The translations under genes and the position numbers were made by a program. Source: Planctomycetota bacterium (GTDB lineage Bacteria; Planctomycetota; Phycisphaerae; Sedimentisphaerales; Anaerobacaceae). From it: 64,000 nucleotides of DNA. Where the stretch lies: assembly GCA_014384025.1 (NCBI GenBank), contig JACNGQ010000246.1:1-64000 (forward strand), read 5' to 3'. The first letter of the stretch is position 1; each line of letters begins with the position of its first letter. A model generated the notes under the pieces. It saw only the letters and a list, made by a program, of their open reading frames with translations, was not told the origin of the DNA and ran no database searches. Below, piece after piece: positions 18,734 to 27,758 of the stretch.

Positions 18734-19816
18734 TTAAAGCCATTTCTTCCTTCTAAAGTAAAGAAGCATAATAACTGCAATCGTAATCATAACCAGCCAG
18801 ACGGCACCGTAGGCCCAACGCACTTTTAGCTCCGGCATATATTCGAAATTCATTCCGTAAATTCCCGCCACGAAAGTAAGCGGAATAAATAAAGTGGCAA
18901 TAATCGTCAAAACCTTCATAACGGCGTTCATTTTATTACTGAGGCTGGATAGATATATATCGAGCATTCCCGAAACCATATCGCGGAAACTTTCTATGGT
19001 ATCGATAATTTGTATCGTATGGTCATAGACGTCCCGCATATATATATCTGTGGTTTCGTTAATAAGCGAAGATTCACTCTTTTGTAATCCTCCTATTAGT
19101 TCTCTTAAAGGCCAGATTGATTTGCGCAAGAATATCATTTCCCTCTTCAATGAGTGAATCTGCTGGACTGTTCGTTCCGTCGGATTGCCTACAACCTCTT
19201 CTTCCATGGACTCAATCTTCTCGCCAAATCTTTCCAGAATTACGAAGTAGTTATCAACTATTGCATCCAACAATGAATAGGCCAGGTAGTCAGGTCCCAT
19301 TTTTCGGATACGTCCTTTTGAGTTTCTTATTCTCTCCCTTATTGGATCGAAGACATCACCGATGCGTTCCTGAAAGGAAATGACATAATTCTGTCCCAAT
19401 ATCAGGCTAACCTGCTCGGCTTCGATCGATTGGTTCTCATCACTAAAGCTGAGCATCTTGAGCACGATAAAAATGTGTTTTTCATAATCTTCGAACTTCG
19501 GCCGCTGGCCAGTGCTGAGAATATCTTCAAGAACCAGCGAATGTAGATCAAAACCTTTGCCGAGCTTTTCAAGTAATTCAATATCGTGCAGGCCGTCGAT
19601 GTTTATCCAACTGACGGTAGGAGTGTCTTTTAGTTTGAGACATTCTTCGATGTTTGTAACCTGTTTTTCCTGAAAGCCCTGCTCATCATAGTCGATGAAG
19701 GTAATTTTTACTGACTCAACTTTCTTTTCCCCGACATGAACCAGTGTCCCCGGCGGCAAACCAGCCTTACTCGAACGTTTCTTACCAACTTTGAGTTTTT
19801 TTATACCTTTTTTCAT
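18734..19816 (-). CDS. corA: CorA-family Mg2+/Co2+ channel
   Basis: CorA forms a pentameric Mg2+ channel. The large cytoplasmic N-terminal domain is followed by two C-terminal TM helices. The first ends with the invariant YGMNF motif and the second with a basic tail (YFRRKKWL). Upstream blocks typical of the family are present: SWINIDGLHDIELLEKLG, HSLVLEDILSTGQRPKFEDY and YDHTIQIIDTIESFRDMVSG. A start at 19816 has AGGAG at nine bases; the TTG three codons earlier is too close to it. Length is normal (about 360). Confidence 0.95.
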   Translation of the reverse strand: MKKGIKKLKVGKKRSSKAGLPPGTLVHVGEKKVESVKITFIDYDEQGFQEKQVTNIEECLKLKDTPTVSWINIDGLHDIELLEKLGKGFDLHSLVLEDILSTGQRPKFEDYEKHIFIVLKMLSFSDENQSIEAEQVSLILGQNYVISFQERIGDVFDPIRERIRNSKGRIRKMGPDYLAYSLLDAIVDNYFVILERFGEKIESMEEEVVGNPTERTVQQIHSLKREMIFLRKSIWPLRELIGGLQKSESSLINETTDIYMRDVYDHTIQIIDTIESFRDMVSGMLDIYLSSLSNKMNAVMKVLTIIATLFIPLTFVAGIYGMNFEYMPELKVRWAYGAVWLVMITIAVIMLLYFRRKKWL

Positions 19817-19872
19817 CTTTATCAATCTCCTGTATTTTCTGGCGGTATCTATAGAAGGAGAACTCTTGTTTT

Positions 19873-20115
19873 TTATCTTGAATTTGAACTGTCCTGGGTT
19901 ACGGTCTTTTTCTTTCCGGATTTTCTTAAGAGTAGACTGGTCGTGATTGTACCTGCTACGAAGCCGGCAATGAATGTCAAAATCAAAAGTATAGCCCTGG
20001 GCATAGCCACATTCATGAAAAGGATTTTGGTTTCCACAGATTCGGTATTCTGAAGAAAAATAATAAACGCCAGTATGGATATTACAATTATTACAATCAA
20101 CTTGGCCTTTTTCAT
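19873..20115 (-). CDS. LapA/DUF1049-type small membrane protein
   Basis: About 80 residues, with two TM helices (KLIVIIVISILAFIIFLQN and AILLILTFIAGFVAGTITTSLLL) joined by a short loop with the 'QNTESVETKILF' pattern characteristic of the LapA (DUF1049) family, and a basic C-terminal tail. E. coli LapA works with LapB in regulating lipopolysaccharide synthesis; whether that applies here is unknown. The ATG at 20115 has AAGGAG upstream, inside the end of the MFS gene, with only two bases between that stop and this start, so the pair is tightly coupled. Confidence 0.8.
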   Translation of the reverse strand: MKKAKLIVIIVISILAFIIFLQNTESVETKILFMNVAMPRAILLILTFIAGFVAGTITTSLLLRKSGKKKTVTQDSSNSR

Positions 20116-20117
20116 AA

Positions 20118-21635
20118 TCAAGCTCCTTTTTCCTGATTTTCGCTTATATTGTTATTGGTTTTTACTTTCACGGTTAAGTCCCTTACTATGGTAAACGGAA
20201 AGCTGACCATTTGCCGCAGGCCCTCGACAGATGATAGTGTCCGAACCTGGCTTCTCACCTCTGTCATAAGCTCATTAAAGACAACTTTTCCCTCAACTTC
20301 TCCGACTTCTTTTATCAAAGATAAACGATGAATTGAATATAATCCAATTATAAATGCAATCACAAAGAAAAAGTCCCACTGCTGTAGATTTAGTGTGGGC
20401 AGACTGAAGTCTCCCGCGGGGCTTTTATAATTAAGTACCCAGTCTAATTGCCGGTTTGCAAAAAAGTCCGCGAACTTGCCGCCTAAAATCGGGGCAATTC
20501 CGGCTGCTATTGAGTTGGCAATGGTATTAGCTGCAAGATAGGATGTTGCCTGTCCCTCCGGTGCAAGTTTCATGCTGATATTGCCCGAGGCCAGAGATAC
20601 ACCCGCTGAGGATAGACCCATTATGATATGTATAATTATCAGCAAAGGAAAAGTAAGAAAGTACTTCTCAGGCATAGTCGTGAATGTCCAGGCGAGAATC
20701 GAAACTATAAATAAAGGCCCGCAGATGGCGAGTACCGATTTATTACTGAAACGGTCAGTGAATTTGCCCCAGATTTTAAGGAAAGCGAAATTCAGTACTT
20801 GGCTGAGTATGGAAAGCCCGATGATAAATGACATGCTCAATCCTAATCTTTTGAGCATATAAACCATAAAGAAAGGCGCGGCCAGATTTACCGCAAAATT
20901 CCACGAACACATAAATACAATAAGCTTTCGAAAATTCTCATCTTTAAATGGTTTGGAAAGCAGCTTCAAAATGCTTGATTTCTCTTCTGCAAGAGGCATT
21001 CGCTTTTCAGGTGTTTTGTATAAATAATAAAGCCCGAGAACTCCAACCGCAAAGCCGCCCAAAAACAGAATCGAATAGCCTTGCACCTCATATTCGGCAA
21101 ACAGCTTTTTCCAAAGGTCCAAATAGACCGCGGCCAGTACGCTTAGTGCAATGCCCACGCCTGTGGCGATTCTCATTCTTTTTGAAAAGAACGAACCCAA
21201 TACCTCTTGTGGTATCAGGTCACGCATCCACGAATTCCAACTGCAGCCTGAAACGGCTCCAAGTGCCGAAGCAGCTATCATTGATACAATTAAGACAGCG
21301 AGGCCTATTTTGGCCCCGAACAGGAAAGGGCTCAGGGCAATAAACAGCCAGCACAGCCGGCTCAGAGTCGCTGTCACTACTACTATGGCTCGTCTGTTTC
21401 GTATTTTTTCGACGAGAAATATCGAAGGCAATTGAAGCAATTGTGCTAATGGCCCAATAGCAGCCAACAATCCGATTACAAAATTGGATGCTCCAAGCTT
21501 GACTGCGAAAGCTACTAAAAACGCTCCACCGGTTAAAATGCCCATCGACTGTGATGCTATGCCGTCTTTGATAACATAACTTAGTCCCGATTGAACTTGC
21601 TCCTCTGTGAGAGCTTCTTCGGTTTTGAACCACAT
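20118..21635 (-). CDS. MFS transporter
   Basis: An integral membrane protein of about 505 residues with roughly 12 hydrophobic helices. The N-terminal half begins SYVIKDGIASQSMGILTGGAF, a cytoplasmic loop after helix 6 holds YKTPEKRMPLAEEKSSI, and the C-terminal half includes FAFLKIWGKFTDRFSNKSVL, an MFS-type loop. The substrate cannot be told from sequence. The start at 21635 has GGAGGG seven bases upstream; an earlier in-frame ATG overlaps that site. It sits between the radical SAM gene (29 bp upstream) and lapA (2-base gap) in the same orientation. Confidence 0.88.
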   Translation of the reverse strand: MWFKTEEALTEEQVQSGLSYVIKDGIASQSMGILTGGAFLVAFAVKLGASNFVIGLLAAIGPLAQLLQLPSIFLVEKIRNRRAIVVVTATLSRLCWLFIALSPFLFGAKIGLAVLIVSMIAASALGAVSGCSWNSWMRDLIPQEVLGSFFSKRMRIATGVGIALSVLAAVYLDLWKKLFAEYEVQGYSILFLGGFAVGVLGLYYLYKTPEKRMPLAEEKSSILKLLSKPFKDENFRKLIVFMCSWNFAVNLAAPFFMVYMLKRLGLSMSFIIGLSILSQVLNFAFLKIWGKFTDRFSNKSVLAICGPLFIVSILAWTFTTMPEKYFLTFPLLIIIHIIMGLSSAGVSLASGNISMKLAPEGQATSYLAANTIANSIAAGIAPILGGKFADFFANRQLDWVLNYKSPAGDFSLPTLNLQQWDFFFVIAFIIGLYSIHRLSLIKEVGEVEGKVVFNELMTEVRSQVRTLSSVEGLRQMVSFPFTIVRDLTVKVKTNNNISENQEKGA

Positions 21636-21664
21636 AATCGTTCCCTCCATTTTGTCAGGACGCC

Positions 21665-22804
21665 CTAAAACTGAAGGTATTTTTTCGCTTTTTTCAGCCT
21701 GACACCCACCTTGCCCACGTCTTCGATGTGCCCTATTCTTGCAGATTTCCGCTGCTCCAGAATACGTTTGACTGTTAGAGGTCCAAGCCCGGGCACTCGC
21801 AGGAGCGCAAACCTTGACGCTCGATTAATATTTACTGGAAATGCTTCAGGATGCCTGAGAGCCCATGCTTCTTTTGGGTCTGTAGTCAAAGACAAATTGC
21901 CGTTCTTTTCGAAAAGAATGTCCGATTCTTTGAAGCCGTATTTGCGAAGCAGAAAATCCACCTGATACAGCCGATGTTCCCGCATAAGAATATCCGTCGG
22001 CTTTTCATCTGCATTTTGTTCGCCGTCTATAGACTCGTCACCCAGACCTTTTTGGTAAGCGCTGAAATATACTCTGTGCATGTTAAGACGTTCATATAGT
22101 CCGAACATATACTTGATAATTTCCTCGTCCGGCTCCCCGGCTGCCCCTACGATGAACTGTGTTGTCTGCTTGACCCTCTGGTATCTCGATCCGCGTCCGG
22201 TCAGCCTGCTGATAAGCTTGATTGGCTCGATAATATCCTGAATATACCTTTTCTTGTTCGATACCTTCGCAAGTCTCTTTTCACCCGTTGTCTCAATATT
22301 CAGCGACACTGCGCTGGATAAAGAAACCGCCTCTTCTATAGCCGCATCGCTTGCTCCCGGAATAATTTTCAGATGAATGTAACCTCTGAATCTGTGTTTC
22401 TTTCTCAGCAGTCTGGCTACGCCGTTGAGTCTGTCCATAGTTGCATCAGCCGCACCTAAAACGCCCGAACTTAAAAACAGCCCAAAAACTTTTCGCTGGT
22501 TGTAATAATCCAGAAATACCTTTGCTGTCTCCTCCGGCCCGAGACTGCACCGGCGGACGTCCATTTGCTCTCGAAGAGGACAGTATTTACAATCATTCGT
22601 GCAAACATTTGACATCAGTGTCTTAAATAGGGGGCTCTTTACTCCGCTTGGAAGCGTTACAGGATATATCCATTTGCCGTCGCCGCTTCGCTTTCGGCTT
22701 TGGTCCTTACTCGTACTGCACGCACACGCCAAATCATACTGTGCATCGGCGCTGAGAATCTCCAGCTTCTCCTGCGTATCAGGCTTCGATATGATACCGA
22801 CCAT
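21665..22804 (-). CDS. Putative DNA modification/repair radical SAM protein
   Basis: The protein begins EKLEILSADAQYDLACACSTSKD, contains the radical SAM cysteine cluster CTNDCKYCPL and a core barrel with LNIETTGEKRLAKVS, then QRVKQTTQFIVGAAGEPDEEI. It ends in a helix-hairpin-helix DNA-binding motif (LLRVPGLGPLTVKRILEQRKSA, interrupted here only by normal variation). This combination is that of the family named 'putative DNA modification/repair radical SAM protein' (TIGR03916). That family is usually found beside a partner of the TIGR03915/DUF4130 type, and none is seen within this window. AAGG precedes the ATG. Confidence 0.88.
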   Translation of the reverse strand: MVGIISKPDTQEKLEILSADAQYDLACACSTSKDQSRKRSGDGKWIYPVTLPSGVKSPLFKTLMSNVCTNDCKYCPLREQMDVRRCSLGPEETAKVFLDYYNQRKVFGLFLSSGVLGAADATMDRLNGVARLLRKKHRFRGYIHLKIIPGASDAAIEEAVSLSSAVSLNIETTGEKRLAKVSNKKRYIQDIIEPIKLISRLTGRGSRYQRVKQTTQFIVGAAGEPDEEIIKYMFGLYERLNMHRVYFSAYQKGLGDESIDGEQNADEKPTDILMREHRLYQVDFLLRKYGFKESDILFEKNGNLSLTTDPKEAWALRHPEAFPVNINRASRFALLRVPGLGPLTVKRILEQRKSARIGHIEDVGKVGVRLKKAKKYLQF

Positions 22805-22861
22805 TTTCTTTACCTTCGCAGTCTTATCCCTGACTTGCTGTATTTACTCTCTGGCTTAATG

Positions 22862-23251
22862 TTATTTTACCACTTTTGCCAGTAATGCAAAGACTACAAG
22901 CCAGATTACGAAAAGTAAAGCCACATTATCCCAAAGAATACCCATAAAAAGAAAAATAATGGCAAGCACTGCCACAACCATTGCCGAGAACAGCAATTGA
23001 CCGGCGAGTTTTCCTGTTATTTGTTCGGCTTCCGACTGCCGAGCCTTGTCCCATTTTCTCAGAACCGATTTGGCTCCTTCGGCTTCCTCCCTTGGCACCG
23101 TAATACTGATTAAGTATGTTGCATGTCCGGCTCCACTTAGAACTGCCGCTGAACTCGGATTCTCCAGTGTGGATGGATTGAATCCTTTTTTGCGAAGAAG
23201 CCCGAGCACGGTCTGTACCGACTCGGGATTAGCCTTGTAAACAACTACCAT
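22862..23251 (-). CDS. DUF2007-like domain protein with two TM helices
   Basis: The N-terminal 70 residues (MVVVYKANPESVQTVLGLL ... ITVPREEAEGAKSVLRKW) look like a DUF2007 'signal transducing' ferredoxin-like fold of the beta-alpha-beta type. They are followed by a charged linker and two C-terminal TM helices (LLFSAMVVAVLAIIFLFMG and VALLFVIWLVVFALLAKVV). I chose the start at 23251 because the domain begins there; ATG 23257 and a TTG at 23302 are alternatives and none has a strong ribosome-binding site. The function is unknown. It belongs to the same minus-strand run. Confidence 0.65.
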   Translation of the reverse strand: MVVVYKANPESVQTVLGLLRKKGFNPSTLENPSSAAVLSGAGHATYLISITVPREEAEGAKSVLRKWDKARQSEAEQITGKLAGQLLFSAMVVAVLAIIFLFMGILWDNVALLFVIWLVVFALLAKVVK

Positions 23252-23392
23252 ATTCATATAATTTCGAACAAAGTTTAATGTCTTATGATCGCTGTCAATC
23301 AATCCTCATCTTTTTTTAATCGCATCGCTCTCGAACGCTTTTGTGTTGAACTCCGCAAGAAGCGCCCGTCCACTTGCATCATTCTTCAACGG

Positions 23393-23599
23393 TTAGATGT
23401 ACCCAAGCGCCACCAATGCTCCGAAAACAATGACGATAGCCCCTGTGATCTGGTAGAAGCGATGCACATTCTCACCCCACAGTATTTTCGAGCGAGCAAC
23501 CATAAGCCGATAGATGATAAACTTACTCTTTAGACTTCCGCAGACCAGCATGAATAGGCCGGCTGCCATGATCATACTTCCCCAAACTATGTGCATCAT
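23393..23599 (-). CDS. Small two-helix membrane protein
   Basis: The 68-residue protein has two TM helices (IVWGSMIMAAGLFMLVCG and FYQITGAIVIVFGALVALG) separated by a basic cytoplasmic loop with LMVARSKILWGENVHR. The loop pattern recalls small immunity-like membrane proteins, but I make no functional call. AAGGAAG lies upstream of the tandem ATGs. It lies between GPP34 and the DUF2007-like gene in the same direction, with 140-bp gaps on both sides that show no other gene. Confidence 0.6.
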   Translation of the reverse strand: MMHIVWGSMIMAAGLFMLVCGSLKSKFIIYRLMVARSKILWGENVHRFYQITGAIVIVFGALVALGYI

Positions 23600-23740
23600 G
23601 TGCTTCCTTTTGCATCTTGTTTCGAATGCCTTAACCTCAATACTGGAGGTCTATTTTGCGGTTCAATAATCTACATCATTCACTCAACACTCATTTTCCT
23701 TCCGTTTTCATCACAAGGCTTAACCATGGTGATGATATCC

Positions 23741-24439
23741 TTAATGATGACTCATGGTGGCAGTCATAACAGCCGGCATGATAACGGCCACCATAACAGC
23801 CGCCTGCATAGCTGCAATAGCTTCTTTCGCGGCTTTTCCCGTTATTTCGCCGTTGCTGATTTCTTTAATCCGGGCTTTACGACCTTTTAGTTTCTTTTTA
23901 TCGAAGGCTTCTTTCAGAAGACCGGTACTATCGGCCAGTGATACCAGAACAACGGTTCGGGCATCAACATCCCGACTGTCCGTGAATATGGCCTGCTTTA
24001 GCCTTTCAATCAATCTCCTTTCTGGTACCGGATTGAGTTCGGGATATATCTTTCGTGTGAAAAGCAGCAAAATTTTATCTTCCGTGGCCCTGAGAATACC
24101 GCGGTCGCACAGTTGCTGGGCTACACGATGTTTAAGGTTCTTTACCCCGGCAAACCGTGATACCCAGGTCTGAAGCGATGCACGTCTTTTCGCATTGCCG
24201 ATTTTTTCAAGGCATTGGTCAATTAAGGGTTCACCCAGAGGTGTTGAGCTAATAAGGTTGACAAGCTTTTTCTTTCTGGTTTCATCTAAAGCAATGCGCT
24301 GGTTTAACAATAGCTCGGCCAGTATTGCCGCCCCGATTGCGTACTGGTACATAGTACCCGATGCGATAGTACCTTCTTCGTCACGCAAAGCTAAAAGCAT
24401 TACCTCTTCATGCAGGAAAAGAGAAGTCTGGATTGTCAT
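23741..24439 (-). CDS. Bacterial GPP34 (GOLPH3/Vps74-like) protein
   Basis: The 232-residue protein matches the GPP34 family: SLFLHEEVMLLALRDEEGTI at the N-terminus, YAIGAAILAELLLNQRIALD, then RILRATEDKILLLFTRKIYP-like strands and VLVSLADSTGLLKEAF. Eukaryotic GOLPH3 binds PI4P and sorts glycosyltransferases at the Golgi. Bacterial members have no established role. The C-terminus is unusual: about 30 residues rich in Ala, Met and Val ending SHH, which could be a membrane-associating helix. GGAGAG precedes the ATG by about nine bases. It is next to the SPFH protein gene. Confidence 0.82.
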   Translation of the reverse strand: MTIQTSLFLHEEVMLLALRDEEGTIASGTMYQYAIGAAILAELLLNQRIALDETRKKKLVNLISSTPLGEPLIDQCLEKIGNAKRRASLQTWVSRFAGVKNLKHRVAQQLCDRGILRATEDKILLLFTRKIYPELNPVPERRLIERLKQAIFTDSRDVDARTVVLVSLADSTGLLKEAFDKKKLKGRKARIKEISNGEITGKAAKEAIAAMQAAVMVAVIMPAVMTATMSHH

Positions 24440-24490
24440 TCAAATGCTCTCCAAAATGAGTTATCAAGACTCATTAGCATATCCGGTAGT

Positions 24491-25447
24491 TCATTCTGTT
24501 TTGCTCTTAACTTCGGTCTGGTCTTTAATTACCGTGGCCGCCGATTTAATCATCCCTGCAATATCAGAAAGGTTCGAAGGTATTATTATCGAGTTGTTGG
24601 TTTTTGCCAGCTTACCGAATTCGTTCAGGTATTGTTCGGCGATGCGCAGGTTTACGGCGTTAATTCCGCCTTTTTCATTTATCGCAGAAGCGATTTCCCT
24701 TATACCGTTAGCCGTTGCTTCGGCGACTTTTAAGATTTCGATAGCTCGTCCTTCAGCCTCGTTTATACGCTTTTGTTTCTCGCCCTCGGACTGAGCAATC
24801 ATTTGTTGTTTTTCGCCCTCGGCCCGGTTTATCTTTGCCTGCCTGTCGCCTTCCGACTCGGCGATAGTCGCCCGTTTCTCCCGCTCAGCCCGCATCTGCT
24901 TTTCCATCGCATCTTTGATGCTTTGTGGCGGCAGGATGTTCTTAACTTCATATCGTGTTACCTTTACTCCCCATGGGTCAGATGCTTTGTCCACAGCATC
25001 GACAATCGCGCTGTTTATCGTCTCTCTCTCTTCGAAGGTCTTGTCCAGTTCGAGCTTACCCATTACGCTCCTCATAGTGGTCTGAGCTAATTGTGCCGAT
25101 GCGAACTGGTAATTATTTATTCCGTAAGAGGCCTTCTTTGGGTCCACAACCTGCATATACAAGATACCGTCAACCTCAACCGTGATGTTGTCCTTTGTGA
25201 TACACTGTTGCGGCGCAACATCGACTGCCTGCTCTTTTAAGGTGTGTTTGTATGAAACTTTATCGAGAAACGGCACAAGTATATGAAAACCTGCTTCGAG
25301 AGTAGTCGAGTATTTGCCGAGCCGTTCGACTATAAATGCCATTTTCTGGGGCACAATCCTTATAGTCTTGAAAAAGACAATCAACGCAAATAGTAGTATG
25401 CCTACGAGAATAATTGTCAACACTGCTGGATTTACTTCTGCTAACAT
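24491..25447 (-). CDS. SPFH/band-7 (stomatin/QmcA-like) membrane protein
   Basis: It has an N-terminal TM helix (VLTIILVGILLFALIVFF), then the SPFH domain with RIVPQKMAFIVERLGKYSTTLEAGFHILVPF and VDGILYMQVVDPKKASYGI. A charged helical region follows, with repeated 'AEGEKQ' units (INRAEGEKQQMIAQSEGEKQKRINEAEG region), and a C-terminal oligomerisation segment. Such proteins form ring- or raft-like membrane microdomain scaffolds. It follows the NfeD gene by 17 bp, the classic partnership. AAAGGAG lies before the ATG. Length (318) is typical. Confidence 0.93.
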   Translation of the reverse strand: MLAEVNPAVLTIILVGILLFALIVFFKTIRIVPQKMAFIVERLGKYSTTLEAGFHILVPFLDKVSYKHTLKEQAVDVAPQQCITKDNITVEVDGILYMQVVDPKKASYGINNYQFASAQLAQTTMRSVMGKLELDKTFEERETINSAIVDAVDKASDPWGVKVTRYEVKNILPPQSIKDAMEKQMRAEREKRATIAESEGDRQAKINRAEGEKQQMIAQSEGEKQKRINEAEGRAIEILKVAEATANGIREIASAINEKGGINAVNLRIAEQYLNEFGKLAKTNNSIIIPSNLSDIAGMIKSAATVIKDQTEVKSKTE

Positions 25448-25464
25448 GACTTGCTCCTTTCTTT

Positions 25465-25923
25465 TTACAGGCTTTTGACCTTAAGTGTAATGTTGTCCTT
25501 GCTGATAATTTGAACCATAACTCCCTCTGCGATTTCCTCATCTGCCTGGGCGAGCCAGTTGGTCCCGTGAAATTCCACCTTTCCGCCGGCTTTCGGTACG
25601 ATTTTTTCCTTCACAACTGCTTTCTGCCCGACGAATTCATCAAGGTTCTCTTTCAGGTTCTGTTTAGAGCCGGTGTGCCCCAGGAATATTCCTTTAAGCC
25701 ATTTCCGCAGGCATAACAGTGACAGCACCGAACAAATTATAAATATTATCAATTGAGTATTGATACCGATGTCTGTAATGAGGCAGACAAGAGCGACTAT
25801 CCAGGCCCCGACGCCGAAGAAAGCAATGATTAGACCGGGCAATGCAAATTCTAAAATCAGCAGTACAAGCCCTGTCAGAAACCAGATTATTTCCGGCCTT
25901 AGAAAATCTTTAATCGTATCCAT
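25465..25923 (-). CDS. NfeD-family membrane protein
   Basis: The 152-residue short-form NfeD has TM helices at about 12-30, 35-52 and 56-70, followed by a C-terminal OB-fold (LDEFVGQKAVVKEKIVPKAG ... NWLAQADEEIAEGVMVQI). NfeD proteins act with the SPFH protein encoded immediately downstream, and the OB-fold is thought to contact it. AAGGAAG precedes the ATG. Long-form NfeD proteins carry a ClpP-like protease domain, which is absent here. Confidence 0.92.
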   Translation of the reverse strand: MDTIKDFLRPEIIWFLTGLVLLILEFALPGLIIAFFGVGAWIVALVCLITDIGINTQLIIFIICSVLSLLCLRKWLKGIFLGHTGSKQNLKENLDEFVGQKAVVKEKIVPKAGGKVEFHGTNWLAQADEEIAEGVMVQIISKDNITLKVKSL

Positions 25924-25957
25924 TTTGTCTTCCTTTCATTTAACTTATCTTGGTAAC

Positions 25958-27403
25958 TTATTTATTAAATCCGGTAGTTTGCTTTAAAATCCACTGCGTT
26001 ATTGCCTTAAGGGCAATCGGTGATATGGTCTCTTCTATCTTAGCATATTCTGAGATTGTCCCAAACTGAGCCCTCTGGAATAGATGATTATGCTTCGGTA
26101 GCTCCCGGATGGTGTAGTTGGTATTGCCCCCGGCCTTTAGTGCCTCTTCAATGGCAGATAAGTTTTCTTTTGGAGGAACCTGAAGATCTAACTGACCGTT
26201 TATCGCAAGCACCGGACATTTGACTTTCATTAGAGTTGATTTTGGGTCATATGTCAGAAAGAAGCGGAACCAACGGGATAGTATAGTTTTAAGCTGAATT
26301 TCCATGGTCGCCTCAGATACACCCAGCGTTTCTTTTTCCTCTTTGCTGAGTTTAGTAAGAAAATCAACCATAAATTTTTGGATTTTCTTTTTTGCGATTG
26401 AATTATCCTTCTCTTGTTTGAGTATCTTGAAAATCTGTTTTGAAGTAGTACGCTGCAGAGCCAATACATTTTCACTTGCACCGGCGGCCTTTAGTAAAAG
26501 GTCACTCTGTAAATAGAAACTTTCCTCTGCGGCCAAACCTGTCCCAGCCATCAATACAATAAAAGCGACATCAGATGATCGAGCGGCCACTAGTGGGGCG
26601 ATGTCCCCTCCCTCACTATGGCCGATGAGACCTATCTTGTTGTGATTAATCTCGTTACGACTCTTAAGATATTTTACTCCGATAAGCACATCACCTGCGA
26701 AATCCTCAATTGTTGCTTGTGAAAGGTTTCCTGTTGAGCCTCCTACACCACGGTCATCAACACGCAAAACAGCTATCCCCTTGCGAGTGAGATGATCAGC
26801 TAAAACCAAAAAGGGATGATGACCAAAGACTGTTTCATTCCGGTCCTGGGGGCCTGAACCCGTGATAAGTATAACTGCCGGGAATGGTCCCTCAGAACGA
26901 GGAAGTGTAAGTGTGCCGGCAAGCTTTATACCGGCTTTTTCATTTTCGTAAGTTACTTCTTCTTCAATATAGGGATACGGTTTCTTCGGTTCCTGGGGAC
27001 GATGCAGTTTGGGAACTTCATCAGTATGTTTAAGTTGGAGCGGGATAGAAATTCCACCTTGTTGCCATTTCCCTTCGATAGAACCGTCTTTTTGTAGCTG
27101 ACCTTCGTAGCTGCCTTGGACGACTTTCGACTCAAGATATAATCTGTCATTCTCGAATGTAACTTTGCTCAACGCTATAGTCTCTGCTCCCTGGTCAGGA
27201 CTGTCCATCGTAGCAGCAAGTGTCCCATCTGCGTTTGCGCTAATCTTGAACACTATCCTCAATTCTACTGTGGAGACCTTCAGAGTCCCCATCCAAACAC
27301 CTTCGATGTATTCTGTTGTTGCGTCTCTGCTGAGGGCTGATGGCCCAATAGTCAATATCAGGGCAACAGAAATCGCTGTTCTAAATGTGCATTGATTTCT
27401 CAT
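25958..27403 (-). CDS. Exported alpha/beta hydrolase with N-terminal beta domain
   Basis: The first 25 residues are a signal peptide. Residues about 30-140 form a beta-rich lipocalin-like domain often found before such hydrolases (GVWMGTLKVSTVELRIVFKI). The hydrolase proper starts at GTLTLPRSEGPFPAVILITG and shows GPQDRN, LRVDDRGVGGSTG, the nucleophile elbow IGHSEGGDIAP, CPVLAINGQLDLQVPP (Asp) and LPKHNHLFQ (His). This is an esterase/dienelactone-hydrolase-like enzyme of unknown substrate. It lies in the ECF-led run but has no strong ribosome-binding site, and is 34 bp from the NfeD gene. Confidence 0.88.
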   Translation of the reverse strand: MRNQCTFRTAISVALILTIGPSALSRDATTEYIEGVWMGTLKVSTVELRIVFKISANADGTLAATMDSPDQGAETIALSKVTFENDRLYLESKVVQGSYEGQLQKDGSIEGKWQQGGISIPLQLKHTDEVPKLHRPQEPKKPYPYIEEEVTYENEKAGIKLAGTLTLPRSEGPFPAVILITGSGPQDRNETVFGHHPFLVLADHLTRKGIAVLRVDDRGVGGSTGNLSQATIEDFAGDVLIGVKYLKSRNEINHNKIGLIGHSEGGDIAPLVAARSSDVAFIVLMAGTGLAAEESFYLQSDLLLKAAGASENVLALQRTTSKQIFKILKQEKDNSIAKKKIQKFMVDFLTKLSKEEKETLGVSEATMEIQLKTILSRWFRFFLTYDPKSTLMKVKCPVLAINGQLDLQVPPKENLSAIEEALKAGGNTNYTIRELPKHNHLFQRAQFGTISEYAKIEETISPIALKAITQWILKQTTGFNK

Positions 27404-27439
27404 ATCACTTTATTGCCTACATAAATAGCTGGACTAATG

Positions 27440-27754
27440 TTACTCGACCACTACTGCCGTGCCGTAGGCCAGAATCTCAGATGCCCCTGCCATTACCATC
27501 TGGGTAGTAAAGCTCACATGCACAATCGCATTGGCGCCTAAGATTTGAGCGTCTTCTATCATTCTGTCAAGGGCCTGTTCGCGTGACTCGGCCATCATCT
27601 TGGTATAATCGGTTATCTCGCCTCCTATTATGTGCCGCAGTATTGCCACAATGTCTCTGCCAATGTGCCGGGCTCGAATGGTATTGCCTTTGGCAAGTCC
27701 CAGTTGCTTGGTAATCTTCTTCCCCACGATTGTATCTGTTGTAGATAAAAGCAT
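27440..27754 (-). CDS. YbjQ/UPF0145 family protein
   Basis: The 104-residue protein matches the YbjQ 'heavy-metal-binding' family: STTDTIVGKKITKQLGLAKG, a central RHIGRDIVAILRHIIGGEI, then AREQALDRMIEDAQ-like helix and ILGANAIVHVSFTTQMV, ending LAYGTAVVVE. YbjQ proteins form pentamers; their biological role is unknown. AAGGAGG lies before the ATG. The gap to the anti-sigma gene is only 4 bp, so it is clearly co-transcribed with the sigma/anti-sigma pair. Confidence 0.92.
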   Translation of the reverse strand: MLLSTTDTIVGKKITKQLGLAKGNTIRARHIGRDIVAILRHIIGGEITDYTKMMAESREQALDRMIEDAQILGANAIVHVSFTTQMVMAGASEILAYGTAVVVE

Positions 27755-27758
27755 TGTC

